Assembly: GCF_028816475.1 (NCBI RefSeq) | Contig: NZ_CP118247.1 | Location: 806,001-870,000 of the forward strand | Direction of reading: 5' to 3' | DNA from: Devosia rhodophyticola | GTDB lineage: Bacteria > Pseudomonadota > Alphaproteobacteria > Rhizobiales > Devosiaceae | Length of the DNA stretch: 64,000 nucleotides | Shown here: in pieces, positions 18,439-27,499 of the stretch | Numbering within the stretch: the first letter of the stretch is position 1 | Layout: each line of letters starts with the position of its first letter | Position numbers and translations under genes: made by a program | Notes under the pieces: model-generated | Told to the model about the DNA's origin: nothing | Database searches by the model: none | What the model saw: only the letters and a program-made list of their open reading frames with translations

Positions 18439-21078
18439 ATGGGTGGACCAAGGGCCCGGAAAAGCTTGGTTATGAACGCCGACTGGATGACATCGCCGAC
18501 CGGACGTCGCGTTTTGCAACACAGTGCAGACACGCGACCGGCCTGGCTGTGGTCACACGATGGGCAGTCGCTATTGTGGGCAAATGGGGCGGCAACCTAT
18601 TTTCTGGCCAAAGCTAAAAAACATGGCATCAAGCTGGCCGCGCCTGCGGTGCCTATAAAGGGTCAGGTTGCGCGTATCATCCGGCTGGGCTCGATCGGGC
18701 GATCCAGCCTGTCGCGGGTGCAGTTTCTGGCAGGCGAAAAACCGGCTTCGCACACCTGCGCCTGCACACCGTTGAAATGGGGCGATGACCAGACCGCTGT
18801 ATTGATTGTGGGCGTGGACCCGATTGCGCCTGTATTTCTGGATGGTCTGAAATCGGACGACGTAACGACGACGGTTGTTGATAGAGCTGAGGATTTAGCG
18901 GCCGAATCCCAGACTGCGCACGATGCCCCCCCAACGCAACCGTCGGTTGATGCGCCGCAGGCCGTGCACGAGCGGGCGGGTCTTGGGGGGCTGGTTGATC
19001 GGTGGGCGAAACGCGAAGCGACTGAAGCTGAGGATGACAGCCAGGGCACGGTAGAGAGCGAAGCGTCTGCAAAAGAGGCCACCCCGGTGCCGACATTGTT
19101 TCGGGTTACCGGGCGCGGTTTTACGAGCAAGGTCGCGGATTCGGATGAGCCCGCGGCCTCATTTGATAGTGCCGATGCCGAAGTTTCGGGCGCAACTGAA
19201 CCTTCAGCCGAGGCCGAGGGTAGCGATGGGCACACGCAGGTCGACCCGGAAGCCTTGAACCGGCTGGACAATGAAGGCGGCTTACTGCCCGAAATCGCCG
19301 AATCTGAGGCATCTGAATTTGCCGAGCAGGCCGAGGATATGGCGGCGGCTGACCTCGACGTTGAGCCCGTCGGCGCGATGACGGCGGCCGAAATGGATAT
19401 CTCCGAACTTGAACGCCTTGACGGAATTGAGGGAACTGAGCCGACCGAGGTCGAGAGTGTTTCGGAGCCAATCGTCAAGAGCAAACCCCGTGTTGCTGAC
19501 ACTGACGCAGTGGAACGAGTGTCGCGCTACAACTTTGATGAGTTGTCTCGCATTCTCAATGATCGCGTGGGCGAGACTGCTCCAGACGTGTCGGGCAAAG
19601 TCGAACCTATTGTATCGGATATCGTCACCACCCCCGCAACGACGTCCTCTGGGGCACTGATCAATCTTGGTGGCGAGACGCTGGTGCTCAATCGCTTGCC
19701 ACTGGGCATATTGGTTTTCCGCGATCAGCAGGTGCTGTTTGCCAATCGCGCCATTACCGAAATGACGGGCTACGATTCGGTGGAACGCCTGCGCGCGGCA
19801 GGGCTGGCTGCGATATTTCCCGCCGCCGGACCTGGCGGGCACAGCGCGGGGCCAGTCAACCATCTGGTGCAGCGGGACGGCTCATTAGTGCCGGTGACAG
19901 CACGGCTGCAATCCATTTCCTGGCAGGGGCGCCCGGCACTGATGTTGTCGGCCAGTGCGACCGAGGTCAGAACCGGTCACGAAGCGGCCGTGCGCGCCTT
20001 TGCCGAAGCCTTTGCCGAGGCCCGCAGCGATGGCTATTTCGAGACCAATCGCGCCGGTATTGTTTCAAGCGTCAATGCCAAGGCCAGTACGCTTTTCGGC
20101 AAGTCGGCCGAAGAAATGGCGGGACGAGCGCTGACCAGCCTGATTGCACCGAGCGAAATCGCGGAGTTTCAGGCATTTTTGGAACGACCAGCGCGTTTTG
20201 CCGAGACGGCCCGTCCCTGCGTGGCGGTGGCGGGGGAAACCTCGGGCGTTGATCTGTTGGTCTTTGCACAAGGCCAAGCAGGCATTGTCAGCGGCTATTT
20301 TGGCTTTGTGCATCGCAGCGCGGAGCAAGCGGCCCTGCCCGCTCCGGGGGCCAGCATTTCAGGCGAGCCGGAGCCTGCACTTCTATCGCGGATCAGTCGC
20401 GGTGTCCGGCGGCCGCTGAATACGATCATCGGATTTTCCGACCTGATTCGGTCCGAAGTGTTTGGCGCCCTGCAGAATGACCGCTATGAAGACTATGCAA
20501 CCGATATTCGCGTTGCCGGTCTGGAAATCGCGGCGCTGGTTGACGAGCTGGACGATTATGTCCGGCTCAAAGATGGGCGATATTTACCGCAGCGCGCCAG
20601 CATCGATCTGCTGGCGCTTTTGGAAAGTTGCGTGCAACGAGTCCGCCAGCAGGCAGGCGCGGCCCGGGTTATTGTGCGCAGCGCTATTTCGGAAAAACTG
20701 CCCCGGATCACGGCGGACCGTGCTTCGTTGGCTCAGGCGGTGTTGAACCTTTTGGCCAGTGCAATTGATCAGACCCCGCTGGGCGGCGCGGTGGTGATTT
20801 CGGCCAAGATCGAGGATGATGGTGCCATCGCCATCCATGTCCGGGACAGCTCGAGCGCCGCCGCCGACATGGGCGAGCGGTTCGTTGTGTTTCGTGATGG
20901 AGTCGGGCGCGACGGGGAAGCGCTGGCCCCGGTTCGCTCCAGCGTTGGTCTGGCATTGACGCGATCCCTGCTGGCGGTCAATGCTTTCTCGCTCAAAGTC
21001 GATCCGGCTGGCGCGCAAGGCATGTTGTTTTCACTGCTGATCCCGGCTGATTTGGTGGACTATCCGGCTCAAAGTTGA
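18439..21078 (+). CDS. PAS-domain histidine kinase homologue lacking the phosphoacceptor His
   Basis: An 879-residue cytoplasmic sensor protein. It has an N-terminal domain (to about 160), a long acidic Ala/Glu-rich linker (about 160-400), two PAS domains (INLGGETLVLNRLPLGILVF onward; then SDGYFETNRAGIVSSVNAKAS), and a HisKA/HATPase-like C-terminus most like the PdhS/DivJ/PleC group of alphaproteobacterial cell-cycle kinases. The H-box reads ISRGVRRPLN instead of ISHEIRTPLN, so the His is Arg at residue 654. The N-box Asn is Ser (NLLASAIDQTP) and the DxGxG box is replaced by DSSSAA. It is probably a catalytically dead scaffold or regulator, comparable in idea to DivL (inference). ATG 18439 has GGAG 8 bp upstream; 18472 is the alternative. 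Confidence 0.85.
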   Translation: MGGPRARKSLVMNADWMTSPTGRRVLQHSADTRPAWLWSHDGQSLLWANGAATYFLAKAKKHGIKLAAPAVPIKGQVARIIRLGSIGRSSLSRVQFLAGEKPASHTCACTPLKWGDDQTAVLIVGVDPIAPVFLDGLKSDDVTTTVVDRAEDLAAESQTAHDAPPTQPSVDAPQAVHERAGLGGLVDRWAKREATEAEDDSQGTVESEASAKEATPVPTLFRVTGRGFTSKVADSDEPAASFDSADAEVSGATEPSAEAEGSDGHTQVDPEALNRLDNEGGLLPEIAESEASEFAEQAEDMAAADLDVEPVGAMTAAEMDISELERLDGIEGTEPTEVESVSEPIVKSKPRVADTDAVERVSRYNFDELSRILNDRVGETAPDVSGKVEPIVSDIVTTPATTSSGALINLGGETLVLNRLPLGILVFRDQQVLFANRAITEMTGYDSVERLRAAGLAAIFPAAGPGGHSAGPVNHLVQRDGSLVPVTARLQSISWQGRPALMLSASATEVRTGHEAAVRAFAEAFAEARSDGYFETNRAGIVSSVNAKASTLFGKSAEEMAGRALTSLIAPSEIAEFQAFLERPARFAETARPCVAVAGETSGVDLLVFAQGQAGIVSGYFGFVHRSAEQAALPAPGASISGEPEPALLSRISRGVRRPLNTIIGFSDLIRSEVFGALQNDRYEDYATDIRVAGLEIAALVDELDDYVRLKDGRYLPQRASIDLLALLESCVQRVRQQAGAARVIVRSAISEKLPRITADRASLAQAVLNLLASAIDQTPLGGAVVISAKIEDDGAIAIHVRDSSSAAADMGERFVVFRDGVGRDGEALAPVRSSVGLALTRSLLAVNAFSLKVDPAGAQGMLFSLLIPADLVDYPAQS

Positions 21079-21089
21079 ACGATGCCGAT

Positions 21090-21113
21090 TTGTCGCAGAC
21101 GAAAAGGCGACAA
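21090..21113 (+). terminator. Hairpin after the sensor kinase gene
   Basis: TTGTCGC / GCGACAA, a 7-bp stem with a 10-nt loop, lies 12 bp after the kinase stop. No T run follows, so termination is uncertain. Confidence 0.3.
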
Positions 21114-21279
21114 TTACAATCAGCTAAACGCCTGAAACTGCTTTGCAATCGTCGTGGTTTTTTGAACCATTCCAAACTGTAACACATTGTTTTTGCTTGG
21201 CTTATTGACATTTTAGCGATGCTACCGCAGAACCCCGTCGAACGCCAGACTTGGCGATGCATGAGACGCGGAGGCTGAA

Positions 21280-22326
21280 ATGAGCAAGAACATCGGCATG
21301 GTAGTGATGATGGCAGGGGCCATTATGACAGCCACCCTGTCCACACCAGCGCTGGCGCAGAATGGTGAAGTCAACATTTACAGCTTCCGCCAGCAGAGCC
21401 TGTTGCAGCCGCTGCTCGACAAGTTTACTGTAGAAACCGGCATCAAACCCAATGTGCTTTACGCCAGCGATGGTCTATTGGAACGCGTTCGGGCCGAGGG
21501 CGAACTGTCGCCCGCCGATGTGGTGGTGACGGTTGATATCGGCAATCTGGTCGGTGCCAAGGAAATGGGGATTACCCAGCCTATCACCGCCCCTGCCCTG
21601 ACCGCACGCGTGCCCGAAGCCTATCGCGATGTCGATGGCGACTGGACGGCGCTGTCGCTGCGGGCGCGGGTATTTTATGTCTCGAAGGATCGCGTCGATG
21701 CGACCGCGCTGACCTATGACGATATCGCCAAGCCCGAATGGAAGGGCCGCCTGTGCACCCGTCCGGGCGAGCATGCCTACAATATCGGTCTGATCGCCCA
21801 GCGTATCGCCGCCGTCGGGCTCGATGAAACGCGCGAATGGCTGACTAAAGTGCGCGATAATCTGGCCTATCCGCCCAACGGTGCGGATCGTGAACAGGTC
21901 AAGAATATTCTGGACGGCACCTGCGATCTGGCGATTGCCAACACCTATTATATGGGCGTCATGCTCAACAATACGGCCGAACCTGAGCAGAAAAACTGGG
22001 CCAATTCGGCGCGGATCATCTATCCCGATGTTGATAGCGACGGGACACAGGTCAATGTAGCGGGTGCATTCATCGCCAAATACGCGCCCAACACTGAAAA
22101 CGCCAACAAGCTGATCGAATTCCTGCTTTCTGATGAAGCGCAGGCGATTTATGCCGACACCAACTACGAGTATCCTGTGGTGCCGGGCGTGAACCCTGCC
22201 CCGCTGGTACAATCGTGGGGCAAGCTCAATCCTTCCCCCATTTCACTGGTCGAAATTGCCGCGCATCGGGGAGAAGCAGCCGCCCTTGTGGATGAACTCA
22301 AGTTCAATCAGGGCGCTCAGAACTAG
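21280..22326 (+). CDS. Ferric-iron ABC transporter, periplasmic binding protein
   Basis: A 348-residue solute-binding protein of the FbpA/FutA group, which delivers Fe(III) to an inner-membrane permease. It has a signal peptide (MVVMMAGAIMTATLSTPALAQ), VNIYSFRQQSLLQPLLDKFTVETGI at the mature start, and candidate iron ligands in tyrosines such as IANTYYMG and TNYEYPV. A Shine-Dalgarno-like GGAGG lies before ATG 21280. The permease gene follows 38 bp later, forming an operon. A TTGACA at 21205-21210 may be a -35 box but no good -10 was found, and no clear RirA or Irr site was recognised. Confidence 0.92.
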   Translation: MSKNIGMVVMMAGAIMTATLSTPALAQNGEVNIYSFRQQSLLQPLLDKFTVETGIKPNVLYASDGLLERVRAEGELSPADVVVTVDIGNLVGAKEMGITQPITAPALTARVPEAYRDVDGDWTALSLRARVFYVSKDRVDATALTYDDIAKPEWKGRLCTRPGEHAYNIGLIAQRIAAVGLDETREWLTKVRDNLAYPPNGADREQVKNILDGTCDLAIANTYYMGVMLNNTAEPEQKNWANSARIIYPDVDSDGTQVNVAGAFIAKYAPNTENANKLIEFLLSDEAQAIYADTNYEYPVVPGVNPAPLVQSWGKLNPSPISLVEIAAHRGEAAALVDELKFNQGAQN

Positions 22327-22364
22327 CGTGCGCCAGTGATAGGATCACGACCATAACGGCGCCA

Positions 22365-24017
22365 TTGAGCACCGCAAAAACGAACGCAACCGGCAGGAAA
22401 TTTTCCTTGCCGGTTGCACCGTTATTACTATTGGGGCTGATGGGGCTGCCGATCTTGTGGCTGCTCTATGGTGCCGCAGGGGCCGTGGCGAGCGGCAGCA
22501 ATGGTTTGGCGGCCACCATGTTGCCGCTGGCGCTGAGCGAAACCGTCACACTGATGGTCAGCGTTGGCTTAGTGACGGGAACAACCGGGTTGATCGCTGC
22601 CTGGCTGGTGACCCATTATGAATTTCCACTGCGGCGCATATTCGACTGGGCGCTGATCCTGCCGTTGGCAGTACCGACGTATCTGGCCGCCTACACCTAC
22701 GTCGAGATTTTCGGCTTTGTGGGGCCAATACAGCAATTTGTGCGGCATGTGACCGGGGCGAGTTCGCTCAAGGACTATTGGTTCCCCGACATTCGCAGCA
22801 ACTGGGGCGCTGTCATCGTCCTGTCGGCGGTGCTCTATCCTTATGTTTACGCTGCATGCCGGGCGTTTTTTCTGATGCAGTCGGGCTCGCTGAACATTGC
22901 GGCGCGCACGTTGGGCGCCAGTGGCTGGCGCACATTCTTGACCGTGACACTGCCGCTTTCACGGCCGCCGATTGTCGTGGGTATGACGCTGGCGATGATG
23001 GAAGTGGTCAACGATCTGGGCGCCGTGCAGTATTTCGGGGTCAATTCGATCACGGCCATTATCTATTCAACCTGGATCAACCGCTCCGATTTTGGTGGTG
23101 CTGCGCAGTTGGCGGTAACGGTGGTGCTGGTAATCGGGCTGTTGATTCTGGCCGAACAGCATGCGCGCAGACACCGGGTATATCTGGCCAATCGCGATAG
23201 TCGGGTGCCGCCAATACGAACGCGACTAAATGGCGGACGGGCGCTCGCGGCGTTGGGCTATTGTGGATTGCTGTTGGCAATGGGCTTTTTGCTGCCGGTC
23301 GGTGATCTGATCTATCTGGCGCTTCGGCGACTAACGCCGGACAGCTTTACCCTGACGTTTACCGCGCTGGTGCCAACGGTAACGCTGGCGTTTGCGGGCG
23401 CGTTGGTGACCGTGGTGATCGGCTTTTTTGCCGCCCGCCAAACCAGCGGGCGCGCCAACGGTGCGGCCAAGGGTGCCATTCGGCTGGCGACATTGGGTTA
23501 TGCGATACCGGGAACAGTATTGGCGCTGGGACTGTTGCAGCCGCTGGGTCAGGCCGATTTGTGGTTCAATCGACTGACAATGGCGCTGGCGGGCTGGCGG
23601 CCCGGGCTGATCCTTTCAGGATCAATGGCAGCGCTGGTCTATGTTTATGCCATCCGATTTCTGGCCGTCAGCCATTCAACGCTTGATGCGGCGATGCGCA
23701 AGCGTGGCAATTCCATGCTGGATGCGGGACGGGTGCTGGGTGAACGCGGGCTGGGGCTGCTGCTCCGGGTCGATCTGCCGACATTGACCCCCGCGATCCT
23801 GACCGCTGCAACGCTGGTTTTTGTGGAAATTGTCAAGGAGCTGCCCGCTACGCTATTATTGCGGCCGCTTGGTGTCGATACGCTGGCGACCGTGGTTTAT
23901 TCCAGCGCCAGTGTCAGTCTTTTTGCCGAAGCCGCGATGCCGGCGTTATTTATTGTGCTGGCGGGGCTGATTCCGGTAATTCTTGCTACCCAGATCGGCA
24001 ATCGTAGGAAAGTATAA
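22365..24017 (+). CDS. Ferric-iron ABC transporter, fused permease
   Basis: A 550-residue inner-membrane protein with about 12 helices in two tandem permease domains, the FbpB/SfuB layout for Fe(III) import. Each half has an EAA-type loop contacting the ATPase: AARTLGASGWRTFLTVTLPLSRP in the first and GRVLGERGLGLLLRVDLPTLTP in the second. The start is TTG at 22365, with no in-frame ATG between it and the end of the binding-protein gene. No ATP-binding subunit follows: a terminator and a peptide-transporter operon come next, so the ATPase must be encoded elsewhere or shared. Confidence 0.92.
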   Translation: MSTAKTNATGRKFSLPVAPLLLLGLMGLPILWLLYGAAGAVASGSNGLAATMLPLALSETVTLMVSVGLVTGTTGLIAAWLVTHYEFPLRRIFDWALILPLAVPTYLAAYTYVEIFGFVGPIQQFVRHVTGASSLKDYWFPDIRSNWGAVIVLSAVLYPYVYAACRAFFLMQSGSLNIAARTLGASGWRTFLTVTLPLSRPPIVVGMTLAMMEVVNDLGAVQYFGVNSITAIIYSTWINRSDFGGAAQLAVTVVLVIGLLILAEQHARRHRVYLANRDSRVPPIRTRLNGGRALAALGYCGLLLAMGFLLPVGDLIYLALRRLTPDSFTLTFTALVPTVTLAFAGALVTVVIGFFAARQTSGRANGAAKGAIRLATLGYAIPGTVLALGLLQPLGQADLWFNRLTMALAGWRPGLILSGSMAALVYVYAIRFLAVSHSTLDAAMRKRGNSMLDAGRVLGERGLGLLLRVDLPTLTPAILTAATLVFVEIVKELPATLLLRPLGVDTLATVVYSSASVSLFAEAAMPALFIVLAGLIPVILATQIGNRRKV

Positions 24018-24069
24018 CCCCCTCGCCTGCTGCCATGTTAGTAAGTGTGCCATATAATTTTGCGCGGGA

Positions 24070-24098
24070 GTCGACGCCACATGCGTCGACATATTTTT
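24070..24098 (+). terminator. Intrinsic terminator of the iron-transporter operon
   Basis: A perfect 8-bp stem GTCGACGC / GCGTCGAC with loop CACAT is followed by ATATTTTT. It separates the iron and peptide transporter operons. Confidence 0.8.
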
Positions 24099-24117
24099 AG
24101 CGGAGACCCCGCTAAAA
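24095..24117 (+). promoter_or_regulatory. Inverted repeat at the peptide-binding-protein ribosome site
   Basis: TTTTAGCGG / CCGCTAAAA, a perfect 9-bp inverted repeat with a 5-nt spacer, shares its first four T with the preceding terminator and ends a few bases before the GGAG of the next gene. It could be an operator or an alternative RNA fold. Confidence 0.45.
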
Positions 24118-24131
24118 TTGGAGACGATCTA

Positions 24132-25613
24132 ATGGGCAAAACGATTAGGGTCGCGGGACTGGCCATGGCGCTGGTGCTTGGTTTGGCAGGCGTGGTGTAC
24201 GCCGCACCCAGCGAAATCCGCATCGGCGTGGCGTTGGAGCCGCCTGTGCTCGACCCAACGGCTGGCGCCGCTGAAGCCATTGATATCGTGGTTTATCAGA
24301 ACGTGTTTGAAGGACTGACACAGATCGACCAAAACGGCGCAGTCCAGCCCGATCTGGCTGAGTCCTGGACGATTTCGGCCGATGGCCTGACCTATACATT
24401 CAAGCTGCAGGCAGATGTGACCTTTCACGACGGCACCAGTTTTGATGCCGACGATGTCAAATATAGTTTTGACCGGATCAAGGCACCTGACAGTCTCAAT
24501 GCCCATAAGGAATTTTTTGCCGATATCGAAAGCGTCACGGTGGTCGATCCGCTGACAGTCGAGATCAAGCTGGCCAAGCCGAGCGGTCAGTTCCTGTTTG
24601 ATATTGGCCGCGGCGATGCGGTGATCGTAGCGCCTGAAAGCTCGGCCAACAATGCTACCGATCCAATTGGCACTGGACCATTCAGCTTTGTACGCTGGGA
24701 CAAGGGTAGCCGCGTTGTTCTTGAGCGCTATGAGCCCTATTGGGGCAAAAAAGCCGCACTCAGCAAGGCAACCTATGTGTTCATCAGCGATACTGCCGCG
24801 ATGACCAATGCGCTGTTGGCCGGTGACATTGATGGCACCAACAATTTCTCGGCTGAAGCGCTTGATGTGTTCAAGGCTGATCCGCGTTTCAAGATCCTGG
24901 TCGGTACCACAGAGGGCGAAACCCTGCTGTCGACCAACAACAAGAAGCCGCCGTTCGATAATCTCAAAGTGCGGCAGGCAATGGCACATGCCATTGATCG
25001 CAAGGCGCTGATTGATGGGGTTACCTATGGGTATGGCGTGCCGATTGGCAGCCATTTTGCGCCACATCACCCCTATTATGTCGATTTAACCAATACTTAT
25101 CCCTATGACCCAGAGCTTTCAAAGGCGTTGTTGGCTGAAGCGGGCTATCCGGACGGGTTCAGCGCGACGCTGAAATTGCCACCGGTTGCCTATGCGCGCA
25201 TCGGCGGTCAGATTATTGCCAGCCAATTCGCCGCGATCGGGATCAAGCTTGAATTGATCAATGTGGAGTGGGCGCAGTGGCTGGAAGATGTTTACGCCAA
25301 CCACGATTTCGATCTGACTATTGTCAGTCACGTCGAGCCCTTCGACATTGGAAATTACGCCAATCCGAACTATTATTTTGGCTATGATAATCCAGATTTC
25401 CAGGCATTGATCGAAACGCTCAATGGAACGACGGATGAGGTGAAGCGCAAGGTATTGGCCATTGAAGCCCAAACGATCCTCGCGCAGGATGCGGTCAATG
25501 GCTATTTGTTCGAATTGCCGCAGATCGGGGTTTGGAATGCCAAGATCGAAGGTCAATGGCAAAATGCGCCTATCGAAGGCGTGGTCCTCAAAGACGTGCA
25601 TTGGGTGGATTGA
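24132..25613 (+). CDS. Peptide/nickel-type ABC transporter, substrate-binding protein
   Basis: A 493-residue periplasmic binding protein of family SBP_bac_5 (DppA/OppA-like). It has a signal peptide (MGKTIRVAGLAMALVLGLAGVVYA), the family motif LAESWTISADGLTYTFKLQADVTFHDG, and DPIGTGPFSFVRWDKGSRVVLERYEPYWG. It captures di- or oligopeptides or related solutes and passes them to the DppBC-like permeases. ATG 24132 has GGAG 8 bp upstream and opens the signal peptide; the longer frame from 24045 runs through the terminator hairpin. It is first in a four-gene operon; a hairpin after the gene probably makes it the most abundant product. Confidence 0.93.
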   Translation: MGKTIRVAGLAMALVLGLAGVVYAAPSEIRIGVALEPPVLDPTAGAAEAIDIVVYQNVFEGLTQIDQNGAVQPDLAESWTISADGLTYTFKLQADVTFHDGTSFDADDVKYSFDRIKAPDSLNAHKEFFADIESVTVVDPLTVEIKLAKPSGQFLFDIGRGDAVIVAPESSANNATDPIGTGPFSFVRWDKGSRVVLERYEPYWGKKAALSKATYVFISDTAAMTNALLAGDIDGTNNFSAEALDVFKADPRFKILVGTTEGETLLSTNNKKPPFDNLKVRQAMAHAIDRKALIDGVTYGYGVPIGSHFAPHHPYYVDLTNTYPYDPELSKALLAEAGYPDGFSATLKLPPVAYARIGGQIIASQFAAIGIKLELINVEWAQWLEDVYANHDFDLTIVSHVEPFDIGNYANPNYYFGYDNPDFQALIETLNGTTDEVKRKVLAIEAQTILAQDAVNGYLFELPQIGVWNAKIEGQWQNAPIEGVVLKDVHWVD

Positions 25614-25640
25614 GATAGCCCATTCCCGGCCCCAAAAGGA

Positions 25641-25677
25641 TTGTTCAATTGCAACGCAGCGTGTTGCGGTTGAACAA
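25641..25677 (+). promoter_or_regulatory. Intercistronic mRNA hairpin after the binding-protein gene
   Basis: A 15-bp stem, TTGTTCAATTGCAAC / GTTGCGGTTGAACAA with two G-U pairs and a 7-nt loop, lies between the binding-protein and first permease genes, with no T run after it. Such structures commonly stabilise upstream mRNA. Confidence 0.6.
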
Positions 25678-25706
25678 CTCGGGTATCTAAAACATCGGCG
25701 CCGCGG

Positions 25707-26660
25707 ATGACCCTGTTTGTCCTGCGGCGCCTTCTGGGTTTTGCCGTTACGCTGTTGCTGGCAGCGGCGGTCATCTTTTTCCTACTTGATCTGCTGCCGG
25801 GTGATCCGGCCCAGTTTATTTTAGGCATCAATGCAACCCCCGAAAATGTTGCACAACTGCGGGCCCAACTGGGCCTTGATGCTCCTGCCTGGCAGCGGCT
25901 GTTCATTTGGATATGGGGCATGCTGCAAGGCGATTTTGGCCAGTCCTATACGCAAAACGCACCGGTTGCCGACCTGATTGGCGAGCGGCTGTGGGTGACG
26001 ATGCCGCTGGCGATACTGGCCATGGCCATTGCCATCGTGGTGGGATTGCCGCTTGGCATCCTGGCGGCGCGGCGGCGGGGAAAATTGCTTGATACCGGCA
26101 TAATGGTCTTGGCGCAAACGGGGATTGCGATCCCCAATTTCTGGTTCGGCATGTTGCTGGCACTGTTGTTTGCGGTGACGCTGCGGTGGTTACCGCCGGG
26201 CGGCTTTACCTCCTGGAGCGAGGACCCGGCAGCCGCCATGCGGGCACTGGTATTGCCCAGTCTTGCCCTGGCGCTGCCACAAGCCTCGATCCTGGCGCGG
26301 GTGATGCGCACGGCACTGGTCGACGTACAGGGACAGGACTTTATTCGCACGGCGCGGGCCAAGGGCATGACCATGGGAGAAGCCGTATGGCGGCATGGCG
26401 TGCGCAATGCCCTGCTGCCGGTCTTGACAGTATTGGGTCTGCAATTTGCCTATCTGGTGGCGGGCACGATCATTGTTGAAAATGTGTTCTATCTGCCCGG
26501 ACTTGGGCGACTGATCTTTACCGCGATTTCTCAGCGCGATCTGATCCTGGTGCGCGGGGCAACGATCGTGCTGATCGTCGCGGTAACGGCGACCATGTTG
26601 GTGATTGACCTATTGTATGCGCTGGTCGATCCGCGGTTGCGCGAGGGAGAGCAGCGATGA
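25707..26660 (+). CDS. Peptide ABC transporter permease (DppB-like)
   Basis: A 317-residue inner-membrane permease with six helices. Family marks are the N-terminal FVLRRLLGFAVTLLLAAAVIFFLLDLLPGDPA, the conserved N-terminal NxTP-type periplasmic segment (INATPENVAQLRAQLGLD), and the EAA loop FIRTARAKGMTMGEAVWRHGVRNALLPV that docks on the ATPase. It pairs with the next gene, whose ATG overlaps this stop (ATGA), as DppB/DppC do. Confidence 0.93.
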   Translation: MTLFVLRRLLGFAVTLLLAAAVIFFLLDLLPGDPAQFILGINATPENVAQLRAQLGLDAPAWQRLFIWIWGMLQGDFGQSYTQNAPVADLIGERLWVTMPLAILAMAIAIVVGLPLGILAARRRGKLLDTGIMVLAQTGIAIPNFWFGMLLALLFAVTLRWLPPGGFTSWSEDPAAAMRALVLPSLALALPQASILARVMRTALVDVQGQDFIRTARAKGMTMGEAVWRHGVRNALLPVLTVLGLQFAYLVAGTIIVENVFYLPGLGRLIFTAISQRDLILVRGATIVLIVAVTATMLVIDLLYALVDPRLREGEQR

Positions 26661-27499
26661 GAGGGGCGTTGCGTCATCCCAGCCTGGTATTGGGCTTAAC
26701 GGCGTCGGGTCTATTTGCCGTCTTGGCGCTGGTGTCGCTGGTCTGGACGCCATACGCGATTGCGGACATCGATATTGGTCGCCGGTTTCTCGGGCCAAGC
26801 CTTAACCATTGGTTCGGCACCGACAATCTGGGGCGTGACATGGTTTCACTTATCATGTCGGGGACATTGACCAGTTTTGTCGTTGCGGCGCTGGCCGTGG
26901 GGATTGGCGCCGGGGTTGGCGTGCCCTTGGGACTGGCGGCTGCCGCCTGGGGCGGGGTGGTGGAATGGGCCGTGTTGCGGCTTTCCGATTTTGTTTTTGC
27001 ATTCCCGGCCATTATCGTCGCCATATTGATTACGACATTGTTCGGGCCGAGCGCGATCAATGCTATTCTGGCCATTGGAATATTCAATATACCGGTTTTT
27101 GCGCGGGTGGCGCGTGGCGGGGCGCTGAGCATCAAAACGCTGGATTTTGTGGCGGCTGCACGGCTGGCGGGACTGGGCAACTGGGCCATCGCCTTTCGTC
27201 ATCTGCTACCTAACATCGCCAGTCTGATCATTGTTCAGGGAACCATCCAGCTGTCATTGGGCATTCTTGCTGAAGCGGGACTGTCCTACATTGGGCTAGG
27301 CACGCAACCGCCGGCCACAAGCCTTGGGCTGCTTCTGCGCGACGCACAAAGTCTGTTCCTGTTGCATCCATCCCTGAGTCTGGTGCCTGGGCTGGCCATC
27401 GTGATTATCGTGGTGGCGCTCAATCTGGCCGGGGACGGACTGCGGGACGCCATCGATCCACGCCTCAAACAGCAAGGAGGCACTGGTGTCGCTTCTTGA
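26657..27499 (+). CDS. Peptide ABC transporter permease (DppC-like)
   Basis: A 280-residue second permease subunit. HWFGTDNLGRDMVSLIMSG is the classical DppC signature, and FVAAARLAGLGNWAIAFRHLLPNI is the EAA loop. Six membrane helices are predicted. The gene starts inside the DppB stop (4-bp overlap) and its 3' end overlaps the fused ATPase start by 14 bp, so all three are translationally linked. Confidence 0.93.
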   Translation: MRGALRHPSLVLGLTASGLFAVLALVSLVWTPYAIADIDIGRRFLGPSLNHWFGTDNLGRDMVSLIMSGTLTSFVVAALAVGIGAGVGVPLGLAAAAWGGVVEWAVLRLSDFVFAFPAIIVAILITTLFGPSAINAILAIGIFNIPVFARVARGGALSIKTLDFVAAARLAGLGNWAIAFRHLLPNIASLIIVQGTIQLSLGILAEAGLSYIGLGTQPPATSLGLLLRDAQSLFLLHPSLSLVPGLAIVIIVVALNLAGDGLRDAIDPRLKQQGGTGVAS

